From positions 186,001 through 250,000 of the forward strand of contig NZ_PJCA01000039.1 in NCBI RefSeq assembly GCF_002836355.1: a stretch of 64,000 nt of DNA. Reading direction: 5' to 3'. The first letter of the stretch is position 1. Each line of letters starts with the position of its first letter. This document shows, piece after piece, positions 38,510 to 48,415 of this stretch. Source of the stretch: Moritella sp. Urea-trap-13. Lineage in GTDB: Bacteria; Pseudomonadota; Gammaproteobacteria; Enterobacterales; Moritellaceae. The notes under the pieces were generated by a model. The model did not search any database. It was not told the origin of the DNA and was given only the letters and a program-made list of their open reading frames with translations. A program made the translations under genes and the position numbers.

Positions 38510-39127
38510 ATGCTCACTTATATCTATTTAATTGCCATCACTGCCGAAGCTATGTCGGGTGCATTAATGGCGGGCCGTCGTAATATGGACATCTTCGGTG
38601 TGGCAGTTATTGCCTTTGTGACAGCGCTTGGTGGCGGTACCGTGCGCGACCTATTGTTGGGTAATTTTCCAATTGTATGGACCCAACATCCCCACTATGT
38701 GTATATCACCATCTGTGCGGGTTTGTTTACCATTTTAATTGCCAAACACATGAATCATTTACGCCGATTATTCTTGGTATTAGATGCGCTTGGCCTAATT
38801 GCATTTACCATCATTGGTTGTAATGTGGCGATGAAACTCGGCTATCACCCGACAGTGATTATTATGGCGGGCATGATAACGGGTATTTGTGGCGGGGTAT
38901 TACGCGACTTACTTTGTAATCGAACACCGGTGGTATTTTGTAAAGAGATCTACGCGGGGATTTCGTTATTGGTTGCCGTACTTTATCTTACTTTAGAAAA
39001 CTTTGGCGTGGACCACAATATCACCCTTATTGTGGCCTTCAGTGTCGGTGTTACTTTACGTTTGTGTGCTATTTATTGGAAATGGTCATTGCCAACCTTT
39101 AGCTATACATCAGAAGAATGGGACTAA
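38510..39127 (+). CDS. TRIC-like (UPF0126) membrane channel family protein
   Basis: Inner-membrane protein of 205 residues with about seven helices arranged as two three-helix repeats. The repeats carry the duplicated motif GGGTVRDLLLG (about residue 44) and GGVLRDLL (about 127). This is the glycine-rich, DUF/UPF0126 pattern of the YicG/YadS group, homologous to prokaryotic TRIC cation channels. The E. coli members are poorly characterised; some relatives have been linked to glycine transport, so the physiological role here is open. AAAGG precedes the ATG. It is divergent from metA and converges on yacL. Confidence 0.85.
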   Translation: MLTYIYLIAITAEAMSGALMAGRRNMDIFGVAVIAFVTALGGGTVRDLLLGNFPIVWTQHPHYVYITICAGLFTILIAKHMNHLRRLFLVLDALGLIAFTIIGCNVAMKLGYHPTVIIMAGMITGICGGVLRDLLCNRTPVVFCKEIYAGISLLVAVLYLTLENFGVDHNITLIVAFSVGVTLRLCAIYWKWSLPTFSYTSEEWD

Positions 39128-39133
39128 ATGGAA

Positions 39134-39505
39134 CTAGCGCTGACTAAAAAACGCTAACCAGGCTTGGAGTATAATCTCAAAATCCTCCAAGCCGCATACT
39201 GCAACCGTTTCTGCATCATAAAAGTTCATGTCGTCATCCAGCTCTTCACCCGAATCAATTAACTCTGAATTCATACAAGCACAAACATCTTCTTGCGTCA
39301 TGGTTAATGTCATCTCATCCCCGATTAAGCGATACTCTTGTTTCTTACGGGCTTTTAATAAATCAATTTCAGCTTGAATCAACGCGATAGTGGCTTTATC
39401 CGTACCTAAAGTGCCTTGGATCCAACTACCCAGTGCCGTCTGTTCCATTGAGATTATTACACGGTAAGTATCAGTAAGGGTATCTTTTCGAAATTCAAAA
39501 TCCAC
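39134..39505 (-). CDS. yacL: YacL family protein (UPF0231)
   Basis: Small soluble acidic protein of 123 residues. It matches the E. coli YacL pattern: it begins MDFEFRKD (MDYEFLRD in E. coli), and has DEMTLTM, GEELDDDMNFYDAETVAVCGLEDF, and a hydrophobic C-terminus. The function is unknown. In E. coli yacL lies directly downstream of acnB; here it is also downstream of acnB on the same strand, with a terminator and an 11-bp tandem repeat array between them, so the linkage is conserved but the cotranscription is doubtful. Confidence 0.85.
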   Translation of the reverse strand: MDFEFRKDTLTDTYRVIISMEQTALGSWIQGTLGTDKATIALIQAEIDLLKARKKQEYRLIGDEMTLTMTQEDVCACMNSELIDSGEELDDDMNFYDAETVAVCGLEDFEIILQAWLAFFSQR

Positions 39506-39540
39506 GGTTATGCCTGCTCATTAGTTAGGGGGTTCATCAT

Positions 39541-39606
39541 TTATTAATCGCTTATTAATCGCTTATTAATCGCTTATTAATCGCTTATTAATCGCTTATT
39601 AATCGG
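39541..39606. repeat. Tandem repeat, six copies of an 11-bp unit
   Basis: TTATTAATCGC is repeated five times without error and a sixth time as TTATTAATCGG, in the yacL-acnB gap. The unit is close to one helical turn and there are no spacers, so it is not a CRISPR. Confidence 0.96.
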
Positions 39607-39663
39607 GTAATAGCTTGATCAGTTTTCAAGGGAAGGGATTGTAGCAAAAAATAGCAGAAACAA

Positions 39664-39691
39664 AAACGGCTCCCTATCGAGGGAGCCGTTT
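39664..39691 (-). terminator. Rho-independent terminator after acnB
   Basis: AAACGGCTCCCT and AGGGAGCCGTTT form a perfect 12-bp stem with loop ATCG. On the minus strand it is followed by further T, and it lies about 70 bases past the acnB stop. Confidence 0.92.
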
Positions 39692-39759
39692 CATACACTT
39701 ATTTTGTTCTATTCGAGTTAGCTAATTAACGATACAGTCGTCACTGTATCATCTATTAA

Positions 39760-42339
39760 TTAAACCGCCTCTTGAACAATAACTTCGTTGGCTTTCTCAA
39801 TGTAAGAAGCGATTTGATCGAAGTTTAGGTAACGGTAGGTATCCGCTGCCGTTGCATCAAGCTCAGAAGCCAGTTCCATGTACTCTGCAACTGTTGGAAT
39901 ACGGCCTTTAATCGCCGCTACAGCAGCAACTTCAGCAGAACTCAAGTAAACATTAGCACCAGTACCTAAACGGTTCGGGAAGTTACGTGTTGAAGTAGAA
40001 ACAACTGTAGTATTGTCACCTACACGTGCTTGGTTACCCATACACAGTGAACAACCTGGCATTTCTGTACGTGCGCCAGCTTTACCGAAGATAGAGTAAT
40101 AACCTTCATCACTTAATTGTGCGGCATCCATACGCGTTGGTGGTGTTACCCACATACGTGTTGGCAATGTACCGTTGAATTTCTCCAGCAGTTTACCCGC
40201 AGCACGGAAGTGACCGATGTTAGTCATGCATGAACCAACGAATACTTCGTCAATTGCCACACCAGCAACATCAGATAATAATTTCACATCATCAGGGTCA
40301 TTTGGACAAGCTAGGATAGGTTCTTTAACGTCCGCTAAATCAATTTCGATGATCTCTGCGTATTCAGCGTCAGCGTCAGCTTCAAGCAATTGTGGATCTG
40401 CGATCCATGCTTTCATTTCAGCAACACGGCGAGCAATCGTTTTCGGATCACCATAACCTTCAGCGATCATCCAGTTTAACATCACGATGTTAGACTCTAG
40501 ATATTCAATGATTGGCGCTTCGCTTAGCTTGATTGAACAACCAGCGGCAGAACGTTCTGCAGATGCATCTGATAATTCAAATGCTTGCTCAACTTTCAGC
40601 TCTGGTAAACCTTCAATTTCGAGTACGCGGCCAGAGAATGCATTAATTTTGCCTTCTTTAGCAACCGTCAACAGACCTTTCTGGATAGCGTAATAAGGGA
40701 TAGCATTAACAAGATCACGTAGTGTGATACCTGGTTGTAGTTCACCTTTAAAACGTACCAAGATAGATTCAGGCATATCAAGTGGCATAACACCTGTCGC
40801 TGCAGCAAATGCAACCAAACCAGAACCCGCAGGGAATGAAATACCTAATGGGAAACGCGTATGTGAATCACCACCAGTACCAACCGTATCTGGTAATAAC
40901 ATACGGTTTAACCATGAATGAATTACACCATCACCTGGACGTAACGAAACACCGGCACGGTTACGAATAAAGTCTGGTAACGTATGGTGCGTTTGTACGT
41001 CAATTGGTTTTGGATATGCCGCAGTATGACAGAAAGATTGCATCACTAAGTCTGCAGAGAAACCAAGACAGGCTAAATCTTTAAGCTCATCACGTGTCAT
41101 CGGACCCGTAGTATCTTGAGAGCCGACAGTTGTCATTTTTGGTTCGCAATACTGATCAGGACGAACGCCCGTTACACCACATGCTTTACCAACCATCTTC
41201 TGTGCTAGTGAGTAACCTTTAGTCGACTCTGCAACATCTTTAGGCAGACGGAATTCAGTTGAATCTTCTAGACCGAGTGACGCACGTGCACGCGATGTTA
41301 AACCACGACCAATAATCAGTGGAATACGACCACCGGCACGCACTTCATCAAGAATTACATCAGTTTTTATTTTAAATTCTGTGATTGCAGCGCCAGTATC
41401 ATTGGCTTTAACAACACCTTGGTAAGGGTAGATATCAATAACGTCGCCAGTACTTAGACTACTTACATCAAATTCTAATGGTAATGCACCTGAATCTTCC
41501 ATGGTGTTGAAGAAGATTGGCGCGATTTTAGAACCGATACAAATACCACCACCACGTTTGTTAGGTACGAATGGGATATCATCACCCATGCACCATAACA
41601 CAGAGTTAGTAGCTGATTTACGCGAAGAACCCGTACCAACAACATCACCAACGTAAGCAACTTGATGACCTTTTGCTTTTAGCTCTTCAATTGCTTGTAG
41701 TGGCGTAGAAGAAACACCTTCACGCTCATTTTTAAGCATTGCAAGTGCGTGCAGCGGGATATCTGGACGAGACCATGCATCAGGTGCCGGTGATAAATCA
41801 TCGGTATTAGTTTCGCCAGGTACTTTAAATACTGTTACTGTAATTTTTTCGGCGACTTCAGGTTTAGTTAAGAACCATTCCGCATCAGCCCAAGATTGCA
41901 TAACTTGCTGGGCAAATTTGTTACCTGCTTTGGCTTTTTCTTCAACTGTATAGAAAGCATCAAACATTAATAGTGTATGTGACAAACCTTTTGCAGCAAT
42001 AGGAGCAAGCGCATCAACATCGAGTAATTCAACTAATGTTTCGATGTTGTAACCACCTTGCATAGTGCCTAATAATTCAGTAGCACGCTCTGCAGATAAG
42101 ATAGGTGATGTCGCGTCACCTTTAACAATCGCAGTTAAAAAGCCGGCTTTTACATAAGCGGCTTCGTCCACACCCGGTGGTACACGATTAGTTAAAAGAT
42201 CTAAAATAACTTCTTCTTCGCCAGCGATTGGTGCTTTTACCAATTCAACTAGACCAGCAACTTGTTCAGCATCAAGAGGTTTAGGTACAACCCCATCAGC
42301 GGCACGTTCTTCGACATGTTTACGATAAGCTTTTAGCAC
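39760..42339 (-). CDS. acnB: Aconitate hydratase B
   Basis: Iron-sulfur enzyme converting citrate to isocitrate in the TCA cycle; AcnB can also bind RNA when it loses its cluster. The N-terminal HEAT-like domain begins [16 protein letters not shown]. The swivel domain carries the conserved [13 protein letters not shown], and cluster cysteines appear in [12 protein letters not shown] and [13 protein letters not shown]. The length of 859 residues is close to the E. coli 865. The start codon is a GTG preceded by AGAGGA. Upstream, a 21-bp-spaced TTATGTGA repeat suggests a regulator site. Confidence 0.96.
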   Translation of the reverse strand: MLKAYRKHVEERAADGVVPKPLDAEQVAGLVELVKAPIAGEEEVILDLLTNRVPPGVDEAAYVKAGFLTAIVKGDATSPILSAERATELLGTMQGGYNIETLVELLDVDALAPIAAKGLSHTLLMFDAFYTVEEKAKAGNKFAQQVMQSWADAEWFLTKPEVAEKITVTVFKVPGETNTDDLSPAPDAWSRPDIPLHALAMLKNEREGVSSTPLQAIEELKAKGHQVAYVGDVVGTGSSRKSATNSVLWCMGDDIPFVPNKRGGGICIGSKIAPIFFNTMEDSGALPLEFDVSSLSTGDVIDIYPYQGVVKANDTGAAITEFKIKTDVILDEVRAGGRIPLIIGRGLTSRARASLGLEDSTEFRLPKDVAESTKGYSLAQKMVGKACGVTGVRPDQYCEPKMTTVGSQDTTGPMTRDELKDLACLGFSADLVMQSFCHTAAYPKPIDVQTHHTLPDFIRNRAGVSLRPGDGVIHSWLNRMLLPDTVGTGGDSHTRFPLGISFPAGSGLVAFAAATGVMPLDMPESILVRFKGELQPGITLRDLVNAIPYYAIQKGLLTVAKEGKINAFSGRVLEIEGLPELKVEQAFELSDASAERSAAGCSIKLSEAPIIEYLESNIVMLNWMIAEGYGDPKTIARRVAEMKAWIADPQLLEADADAEYAEIIEIDLADVKEPILACPNDPDDVKLLSDVAGVAIDEVFVGSCMTNIGHFRAAGKLLEKFNGTLPTRMWVTPPTRMDAAQLSDEGYYSIFGKAGARTEMPGCSLCMGNQARVGDNTTVVSTSTRNFPNRLGTGANVYLSSAEVAAVAAIKGRIPTVAEYMELASELDATAADTYRYLNFDQIASYIEKANEVIVQEAV

Positions 42340-42411
42340 AACACATTCCTCTTATTTTATGCCACCCACGGTGGACATCCTTGTTATATGTAACCTTAAC
42401 TTACTAATTTC

Positions 42412-42445
42412 TTATGTGAGTTCAACGGTTATTTATGTGAACTCA
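42412..42445. promoter_or_regulatory. Phased repeat/inverted repeat upstream of acnB
   Basis: TTATGTGA occurs at 42412-42419 and 42433-42440, 21 bases apart. The overlapping TGAGTTCA (42417-42424) and TGAACTCA (42438-42445) are inverted copies. A third TTATGTGA is at 42592-42599. TGTGA is half of a CRP site but the matching TCACA is missing, so the regulator is unknown. Confidence 0.5.
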
Positions 42446-42565
42446 GCAATAATAACGTTAAGGCCTCTTGCAGAGTGTTCACAAATATAACATTTTTAAC
42501 TTAAAATTAAAATTAAAGCAGCATGTGCATCAGGACTTTTACATAAATACTCAACATTCATCAAA

Positions 42566-42587
42566 GTTATGATGAAAAAGTCATAAC
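42566..42587. repeat. Inverted repeat upstream of acnB
   Basis: GTTATGA and TCATAAC are perfect 7-bp arms around 8 bases. It lies between the patatin-gene stop and acnB and could be an operator or a short transcript end. Confidence 0.45.
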
Positions 42588-42617
42588 TAATTTATGTGAA
42601 TGTTTCTAACGTCATAT

Positions 42618-44936
42618 TTAGAAATTATTACCTATAAACAAATACCCTGAAGCATGACCGCCCTCGGCGTAACCATACGACAACATAACTGGGCCAATGC
42701 CAGTATCTAAAGCAACAAACACACTGCCCGCTGAAATGGTTGAATCAAAACTTATGTCATCGGTCTCGTTCCACACATTACCTTGCTCGATTGAAGCACC
42801 CAAATAAAGTGGTAATGAGAAAGCACCGAAATTGTTATCCAATAAACGATGACGATAGATTAATGCCACCAGTCCTTTGTGATTACCGGTGAGTTCGTTA
42901 ATACCATAACCCGACAGATTCTGGAAACCACCAATGCCGACTTCGAACGTGGGTGAAATAGGCGGGCCATCATAACTTGCCATCGATGCTTTAAACTCAA
43001 ACGTAGAGCGCTCGAAAGACACCGCATTACGCCAGTCTAAGCTGAAAAAAACATTGTTTTCGTTATTATTTAAATAATCACCGGTATCAACATAAACATC
43101 CGCATCTAGTTTGAAACCTTTGGTTGGAAAAGAGATATTATCGAATGAATCTAAGCGGGTTTTTACATACCAACCTTGGCTATCAAAATCGCTATCAATG
43201 GTAGTACCAATAATCTCTGCCGTGCCCGATTGATAATAGCTGCCCACCGCGATCTGCGCCCACTCAAATGGGATAACCCCTAACTCGGCATAAACACCGA
43301 TTTGATCGGTTTTAACCGGAAAATACTCAAAGGTAGAGTTAATTGGCGCCAGAGCGGGATCATTAACGGAGCCTAAATAGAGCTTACTTTGATAATTTTC
43401 TAAGCGTACCCCGGTTTTAAAGAAAAAGTACTGGTTATAATCAATTGGCGAGTAAAATTCAGTACTGATGTTGGAGTCCGAGCCATACACTAACTCTGTA
43501 CGCCATTCCCCGCCCAATCGATTCAAATCACTCAAGATATATTGTAAACCGATTTGCTGACTATCATCACTGGTGGTTGATTGCTGAATGTTGAATTTAA
43601 AATCCACATAACCCGGTCCCCAGCTTTTCTCTACGACATTAACATGTAAGTCATGCTCACCATTTTTTTCGGTGATACTGTAGTCGATTTTTTGAAACAG
43701 GTTTAATGCATAAAGCGCATCAATTTTCTGCTCTAATTCTGCCACCGAGATCTTATCGCCATTTTTTATATTTAATTTATTTTCGATCACTCTTGGGCTT
43801 AAACGGGTGTCGGTATTAATATTAATGCTATTAATGTCGATAATATCTATTTGTGCCATTTGCTGTTTTTTAACTGCTTTTTGCTGTTGGTATACTGCAT
43901 AGTCTGCATCTGATAGTGATAATGCGGTTAATTTAGCACTGGCATAACTTGCCGCTTTCTCCCCTCTTACCACAGCATCAGGCATCAAATCAAAATCTGC
44001 AGTACCAATGCCATCGATTTCAGGACTCAATAGAATATCGCGTTCGCTTAACTTTAGGATTTGCTCGTTGGCACTAGTACGCGTCATTGAGCTCGATAAC
44101 TGATCAAAAATAAGGAAAGCACTGGTGATCTCTTCTTGGCTATAAAGTTGTGAGCCAATATCAACCGCGATAATGATATCCGCGCCCATATCTTGCAATA
44201 CTGATATCGGTAAATTATTCACCATACCGCCATCAACAAGATGCTGACCATCAATTAATACCGGCGTCAGCGCGCCAGGGATAGACATACTCGCCTGCAT
44301 CACTTTCGATAAATCACCACGCTCTAATACCACTTCCCGCATGGTCTCAACATTGGTGGCAATAGCACGATAAGGGATCGGCAGTAAATCAAAATGACTC
44401 ACATAGGGTAAACTATTGGTAGATAATCGTAATAACTTCGCCATGCCCTGGCCTTGGACAAAACCAGACGGGAATTCAATACTACTGCCATCGAAACCGA
44501 TGTCGGTTTGAATTTGAAATAAATCCTGACGCTGCTTTTCACGTATCGACAACTTATCGCGTGGCACGTCATCATTATAACCTTGACTCCAATCATACTC
44601 CGCTAATATCAGTTCTATTTCTGCCGTTGAACGCCCCATAGCATACATACCACCAATAAATGAGCCCATGCTGGTACCGGAAACATAATCGACAGGAATA
44701 TTATGTTTTTCTAAATACTTAATCACCCCTAAATGCGCAGCACCTTTCGCGCCACCGCCACTTAAGGCCAGACCAATTTTAGGGCGTGTTTTTTCACTCA
44801 CCGGAGCTGTAGTTTGAGTTGAGGTAGAAATACCATCTGCGGCTGTAGCAGTGCTTAAATGAAGGCTAATAAAAGCGAGAAGTAACCCGTTCATCATTGT
44901 AAATGAAGAACCAAAAATCCGTTTAATTTGAGACAT
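42618..44936 (-). CDS. Patatin-like phospholipase fused to an outer-membrane barrel (type Vd autotransporter)
   Basis: 772-residue exported protein. After a signal peptide ending near TATA-ADG (about residue 33) comes a patatin domain with the oxyanion glycine stretch LALSGGGAKGAAHLG, the nucleophile serine in SGTSMGSFIGG, and the Asp in VDGGMVNNLPIS, giving a complete Ser-Asp dyad. A POTRA-like region (about 370-430) and a C-terminal 16-strand-type BamA/Omp85 barrel follow, ending with an aromatic residue (GYLFIGNNF). This architecture is that of the type Vd group (PlpD of Pseudomonas, FplA of Fusobacterium), in which the lipase is displayed or released. The lipid target is unknown. It stands alone between lpdA and acnB. 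Confidence 0.88.
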   Translation of the reverse strand: MSQIKRIFGSSFTMMNGLLLAFISLHLSTATAADGISTSTQTTAPVSEKTRPKIGLALSGGGAKGAAHLGVIKYLEKHNIPVDYVSGTSMGSFIGGMYAMGRSTAEIELILAEYDWSQGYNDDVPRDKLSIREKQRQDLFQIQTDIGFDGSSIEFPSGFVQGQGMAKLLRLSTNSLPYVSHFDLLPIPYRAIATNVETMREVVLERGDLSKVMQASMSIPGALTPVLIDGQHLVDGGMVNNLPISVLQDMGADIIIAVDIGSQLYSQEEITSAFLIFDQLSSSMTRTSANEQILKLSERDILLSPEIDGIGTADFDLMPDAVVRGEKAASYASAKLTALSLSDADYAVYQQQKAVKKQQMAQIDIIDINSININTDTRLSPRVIENKLNIKNGDKISVAELEQKIDALYALNLFQKIDYSITEKNGEHDLHVNVVEKSWGPGYVDFKFNIQQSTTSDDSQQIGLQYILSDLNRLGGEWRTELVYGSDSNISTEFYSPIDYNQYFFFKTGVRLENYQSKLYLGSVNDPALAPINSTFEYFPVKTDQIGVYAELGVIPFEWAQIAVGSYYQSGTAEIIGTTIDSDFDSQGWYVKTRLDSFDNISFPTKGFKLDADVYVDTGDYLNNNENNVFFSLDWRNAVSFERSTFEFKASMASYDGPPISPTFEVGIGGFQNLSGYGINELTGNHKGLVALIYRHRLLDNNFGAFSLPLYLGASIEQGNVWNETDDISFDSTISAGSVFVALDTGIGPVMLSYGYAEGGHASGYLFIGNNF

Positions 44937-45114
44937 AGTTTAATGACGATCCTAAAAATTAATCCATCCCATCCACTGGGAACAACACGTTATATTCAAT
45001 AAAATGTATCTATATACCTAACTATATTAGCAACTTCTGTTTTAAAATGCCTAATACCAATTGCATAAAATAACCGAACAAGCATTTTCTTGGCAAGGAT
45101 AGGAATAACAGGCA

Positions 45115-45140
45115 TAAAAAAAGCGACCCTAAGGTCGCTT
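45115..45140 (-). terminator. Rho-independent terminator after lpdA
   Basis: AAGCGACC and GGTCGCTT pair perfectly around CTAA, 40 bases past the lpdA stop; on the minus strand seven T follow, some shared with the stem. Confidence 0.9.
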
Positions 45141-45179
45141 TCCGCTATTACAATAAAAGTTAACGATTAACTCGCTAAA

Positions 45180-46610
45180 TTATTTTCTTTTTACAGCTTT
45201 AGCATTAGGAAGATCAGTAATAGAACCTTCATAAATTTCTGCAGCCATACCAACTGATTCGTGTAACGTTGGGTGAGCATGGATTGTTAATGCGATATCT
45301 TCTGCATCACAACCCATTTCAATTGCTAGACAAACTTCACCTAGTAATTCACCAGCGTTAGTACCAACCATAGCACCACCGATAATACGGTTAGTGTCTT
45401 TGTTGAATAATAACTTAGTCATACCGTTAGATGCGTCAGAAGCGATCGCACGACCTGATGCAGCCCAAGGGAATACAGCAGCTTCGTAATTCACGCCTTG
45501 CTCTTTCGCTTCTTTCTCAGTTAGACCTGCCCACGCCATTTCTGGCTCAGTGTAAGCAATTGATGGAATAACTTTAGGATCGAAGAAGTGTTTCTTGCCA
45601 GCAATGTTTTCTGCAGCAACGTGACCTTCATGCACACCTTTATGCGCCAACATAGGTTGACCAACGATATCGCCGATTGCATAGATGTGTGGAACGTTCG
45701 TGCTCATGGTTTTATCTGTTTCGATAAAGCCACGTTCAGTTACATTAATACCCGCTTTCTCAGCATTTAAGCCAAGACCGTTTGGTACACGACCAACAGC
45801 AACAAGCACAGCGTCATAACGTACTGGTTCAGCAGGCGCTTTTTTGCCTTCAAACGTAACATATAGACCGTCTTCTTTTGCTTCAACGCCCGTTACTTTC
45901 GTGCTTAACATAACGTTAAATTTGTTTTTAACTGCTTTAGCATAAATTTTAACGATGTCTTTATCCGCTGCAGGTACTAATTGATCTGCAAACTCAACAA
46001 CGTCAATATCAGAACCTAGTGCCGAGTACACAGTACCCATTTCTAGACCGATAATACCACCACCAAGAACCAATAGTTTACCTGGAACTTCAGTCAATGC
46101 TAACGCATCTGTTGAATCCCAAACGCGTGGATCTTCATGTGGAATAAATGGTAGTTTAACTGGGCGTGAACCCGCTGCAATGATTGCATTATCAAAGGTA
46201 ACAGTTGTAACGTTACCGTCACGGTCTGTTGCTTCGATAGTGTTAGCACCAGTAAATTGCGCTAAACCTTCAACCACTTTAACTTTACGCATCTTAGCCA
46301 TACCGCCAAGACCACCAGTTAATTGACCAACAACTTTTTCTTTCCATGAACGGATTTTAGTGATGTCAGTTTGTGGTGCGCCGAACACGATACCGTGATC
46401 TGCTAATGATTTTGCTTCTTCAATTACTTTAGCTACGTGTAGTAAAGCTTTTGAAGGGATACAACCAACGTTAAGACAAACACCACCTAGGGTGTTGTAA
46501 CGTTCGATGATTACAGTTTCTAAACCTAGATCTGCCGCACGGAATGCAGCAGAATAACCTGCAGGACCAGCACCTAGTACTACTACCTGAGCTTTAACTT
46601 CATTACTCAT
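45180..46610 (-). CDS. lpdA: Dihydrolipoyl dehydrogenase
   Basis: FAD flavoenzyme (E3) that reoxidises lipoyl groups of pyruvate and 2-oxoglutarate dehydrogenases and the glycine cleavage system. The FAD motif VLGAGPAGYSAAFRAADLG is at the N-terminus, the redox disulfide in GGVCLNVGCIPSKALLH, the NAD site GGGIIGLEMGTVYSALG, and the catalytic His-Glu in HAHPTLHESV. The length of 476 is standard. It follows aceF after a 199-bp gap with a long nested hairpin, so it probably has its own promoter or a processed leader, as lpd does in E. coli. Confidence 0.97.
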   Translation of the reverse strand: MSNEVKAQVVVLGAGPAGYSAAFRAADLGLETVIIERYNTLGGVCLNVGCIPSKALLHVAKVIEEAKSLADHGIVFGAPQTDITKIRSWKEKVVGQLTGGLGGMAKMRKVKVVEGLAQFTGANTIEATDRDGNVTTVTFDNAIIAAGSRPVKLPFIPHEDPRVWDSTDALALTEVPGKLLVLGGGIIGLEMGTVYSALGSDIDVVEFADQLVPAADKDIVKIYAKAVKNKFNVMLSTKVTGVEAKEDGLYVTFEGKKAPAEPVRYDAVLVAVGRVPNGLGLNAEKAGINVTERGFIETDKTMSTNVPHIYAIGDIVGQPMLAHKGVHEGHVAAENIAGKKHFFDPKVIPSIAYTEPEMAWAGLTEKEAKEQGVNYEAAVFPWAASGRAIASDASNGMTKLLFNKDTNRIIGGAMVGTNAGELLGEVCLAIEMGCDAEDIALTIHAHPTLHESVGMAAEIYEGSITDLPNAKAVKRK

Positions 46611-46629
46611 TATGACCTCGTTGTCATTT

Positions 46630-46708
46630 AATTATCTGGAATGGCGGTTACCTCACTCAGAGGCACAATTTAAAGCTTCTGAGTAATGATGTTCGAATCC
46701 AGATAATT
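46630..46708. repeat. Nested inverted repeats in the aceF-lpdA gap
   Basis: Outer arms AATTATCTGGA (46630-46640) and TCCAGATAATT (46698-46708) pair over 11 bases. Inside, ACTCAGA (46655-46661) pairs with TCTGAGT (46678-46684). Together they can fold 79 bases just upstream of lpdA. There is no T-run like that of a terminator. Confidence 0.75.
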
Positions 46709-46809
46709 TTACATATATGTTAAATAAATGAGAAGTAAAAAGAGTTAAAACATTGCAAAAATGCGATAACTCTACTCAATTAAATACTAAAACTATTACT
46801 TAATTAAAA

Positions 46810-48405
46810 TTAAAGTACTAGTTGACGAAGATCTGAAAGATATCCGTTTAATGCTGTAACAAAACGAGCACCATCAGCGCCATCGATCACACGGTGATCA
46901 TATGAAAGTGCCATTGGTAACATAAGACGAGGAGCAAAGTCTTTGCCATCCCACTTAGGTTTAATTTCAGAGCGTGATACGCCTAAAATTGCAACTTCTG
47001 GTGCATTAACGATTGGTGTAAATTGTGTACCACCGATACCGCCAAGGCTAGAAATTGTGAAACAACCGCCTTGCATGTCAGAAGAAGTCAGTTTACCAGA
47101 ACGTGCTTTCTTAGAGATAACAGCAAGATCTTGGCAAAGCTCGTAAATACCTTTCTGGTCAACGTTACGGATAACCGGAACAACTAGACCGTTTGGCGTA
47201 TCAACAGCAACACCAACGTTGATGTATTTCTTCTGAATGATCGTTTCGCCATCTGCGCCGATTGAAGTATTGAACTTCGGATAATCAGCTAACGCTTTAG
47301 CTACAGCTTTAACGATGAAGATAAGTGGAGAAATCTTGAAGCCTTTATCTTGCTTAACAAGTTTGTTGTTCTCAACTTTACGGAACGCTTCTAGTTCAGT
47401 GATGTCAGCTTCGTCGAACTGTGTAACGTGTGGGATTTTAACCCAGTTACGGTGCAGGTTCGGACCAGAAATCTTCTGGATACGCGTCATCTTAACTACT
47501 TCGATTTCACCAAATTTAGCGAAATCAACTTTCGGCCATGCTAGTACGTCCATACCAGAACCGTTGCCGCCAGTAGCGCCAGATTCTAAACGTTTAACTG
47601 CATTTTTAACGTAAGTTTGTACGTCTTCTTTTGCAATGCGACCTTTACGACCCGTTGAGCCAACTTTATCTAAGTTAACACCGAATTCGCGTGCTAGACG
47701 ACGAACTACTGGTGATGCATGATGATAAGCGTCGTTTTCAACGAAACCAGTAGCTTCAGGTGCAGTTTTTGATGCAACAGGAGCTGCAGCTTTCGGTGCT
47801 TCAACTTTTGCAGCAGGTGCAGCGGCTTCAGCTACAACAGGAGCAGCAACAGGTGCCGCGCCAGCAACTTCAAACGTCATGATGAAAGAACCAGTTGTTA
47901 CTTTATCGCCAACAGCTGCTTTAATTTCTTTCACAACACCAGCGAATGGTGCAGGTACTTCCATTGAAGCTTTATCGCCTTCAACAGCCATTAACGTATC
48001 TTCTTCAGCTACTGTGTCGCCGACTTTAACTGAAATTTCAGTTACTTCCACTTCATCGTCGCCGATGTCAGGAATGTTAACTTCTAATACTTGAACCGCT
48101 GCCGCTGCAACAGGAGCTGCTTCAGCTACAGGAGCAACAGCAACTTCAGCTACAACAGGCGCTGCTGCGCTTGCTGCATCAGCAAAGATAAATACTAATG
48201 AACCTGTTTTAACAGTATCGCCAACATTTACACGAATTTCTTGTACTACACCAGCTTGTGGCGCAGGAACTTCCATAGACGCTTTGTCACCCTCAACAGC
48301 AAGCAAAGTATCTTCTTCTGCAACTGTATCGCCGATTTGAACGGAAATCTCAGTTACTTCTACTTCATCATCACCAATGTCTGGAACGAAAATTTCAATA
48401 CTCAT
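46810..48405 (-). CDS. aceF: Pyruvate dehydrogenase E2 (dihydrolipoyl acetyltransferase)
   Basis: Core of the pyruvate dehydrogenase complex. There are two lipoyl domains (about residues 2-80 and 105-182), each with the lipoylated lysine in [11 protein letters not shown], joined by Ala/Pro/Val-rich linkers. The E1/E3-binding domain ([21 protein letters not shown]) is near 228-265 and the acetyltransferase domain with [12 protein letters not shown] near the C-terminus. E. coli AceF has three lipoyl domains; two explain the shorter length of 531. It lies 10 bp after aceE, so the two are cotranscribed. Confidence 0.97.
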   Translation of the reverse strand: MSIEIFVPDIGDDEVEVTEISVQIGDTVAEEDTLLAVEGDKASMEVPAPQAGVVQEIRVNVGDTVKTGSLVFIFADAASAAAPVVAEVAVAPVAEAAPVAAAAVQVLEVNIPDIGDDEVEVTEISVKVGDTVAEEDTLMAVEGDKASMEVPAPFAGVVKEIKAAVGDKVTTGSFIMTFEVAGAAPVAAPVVAEAAAPAAKVEAPKAAAPVASKTAPEATGFVENDAYHHASPVVRRLAREFGVNLDKVGSTGRKGRIAKEDVQTYVKNAVKRLESGATGGNGSGMDVLAWPKVDFAKFGEIEVVKMTRIQKISGPNLHRNWVKIPHVTQFDEADITELEAFRKVENNKLVKQDKGFKISPLIFIVKAVAKALADYPKFNTSIGADGETIIQKKYINVGVAVDTPNGLVVPVIRNVDQKGIYELCQDLAVISKKARSGKLTSSDMQGGCFTISSLGGIGGTQFTPIVNAPEVAILGVSRSEIKPKWDGKDFAPRLMLPMALSYDHRVIDGADGARFVTALNGYLSDLRQLVL

Positions 48406-48415
48406 TTTTTATACC

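Noticed and set aside
39541-39606. CRISPR-like array
   Set aside because: The repeats are 11 bases long and contiguous with no spacers, and no cas genes are present.
42412-42445. Plain CRP binding site upstream of acnB
   Set aside because: TGTGA halves are present as direct repeats but no TCACA partner at the required six-base spacing.
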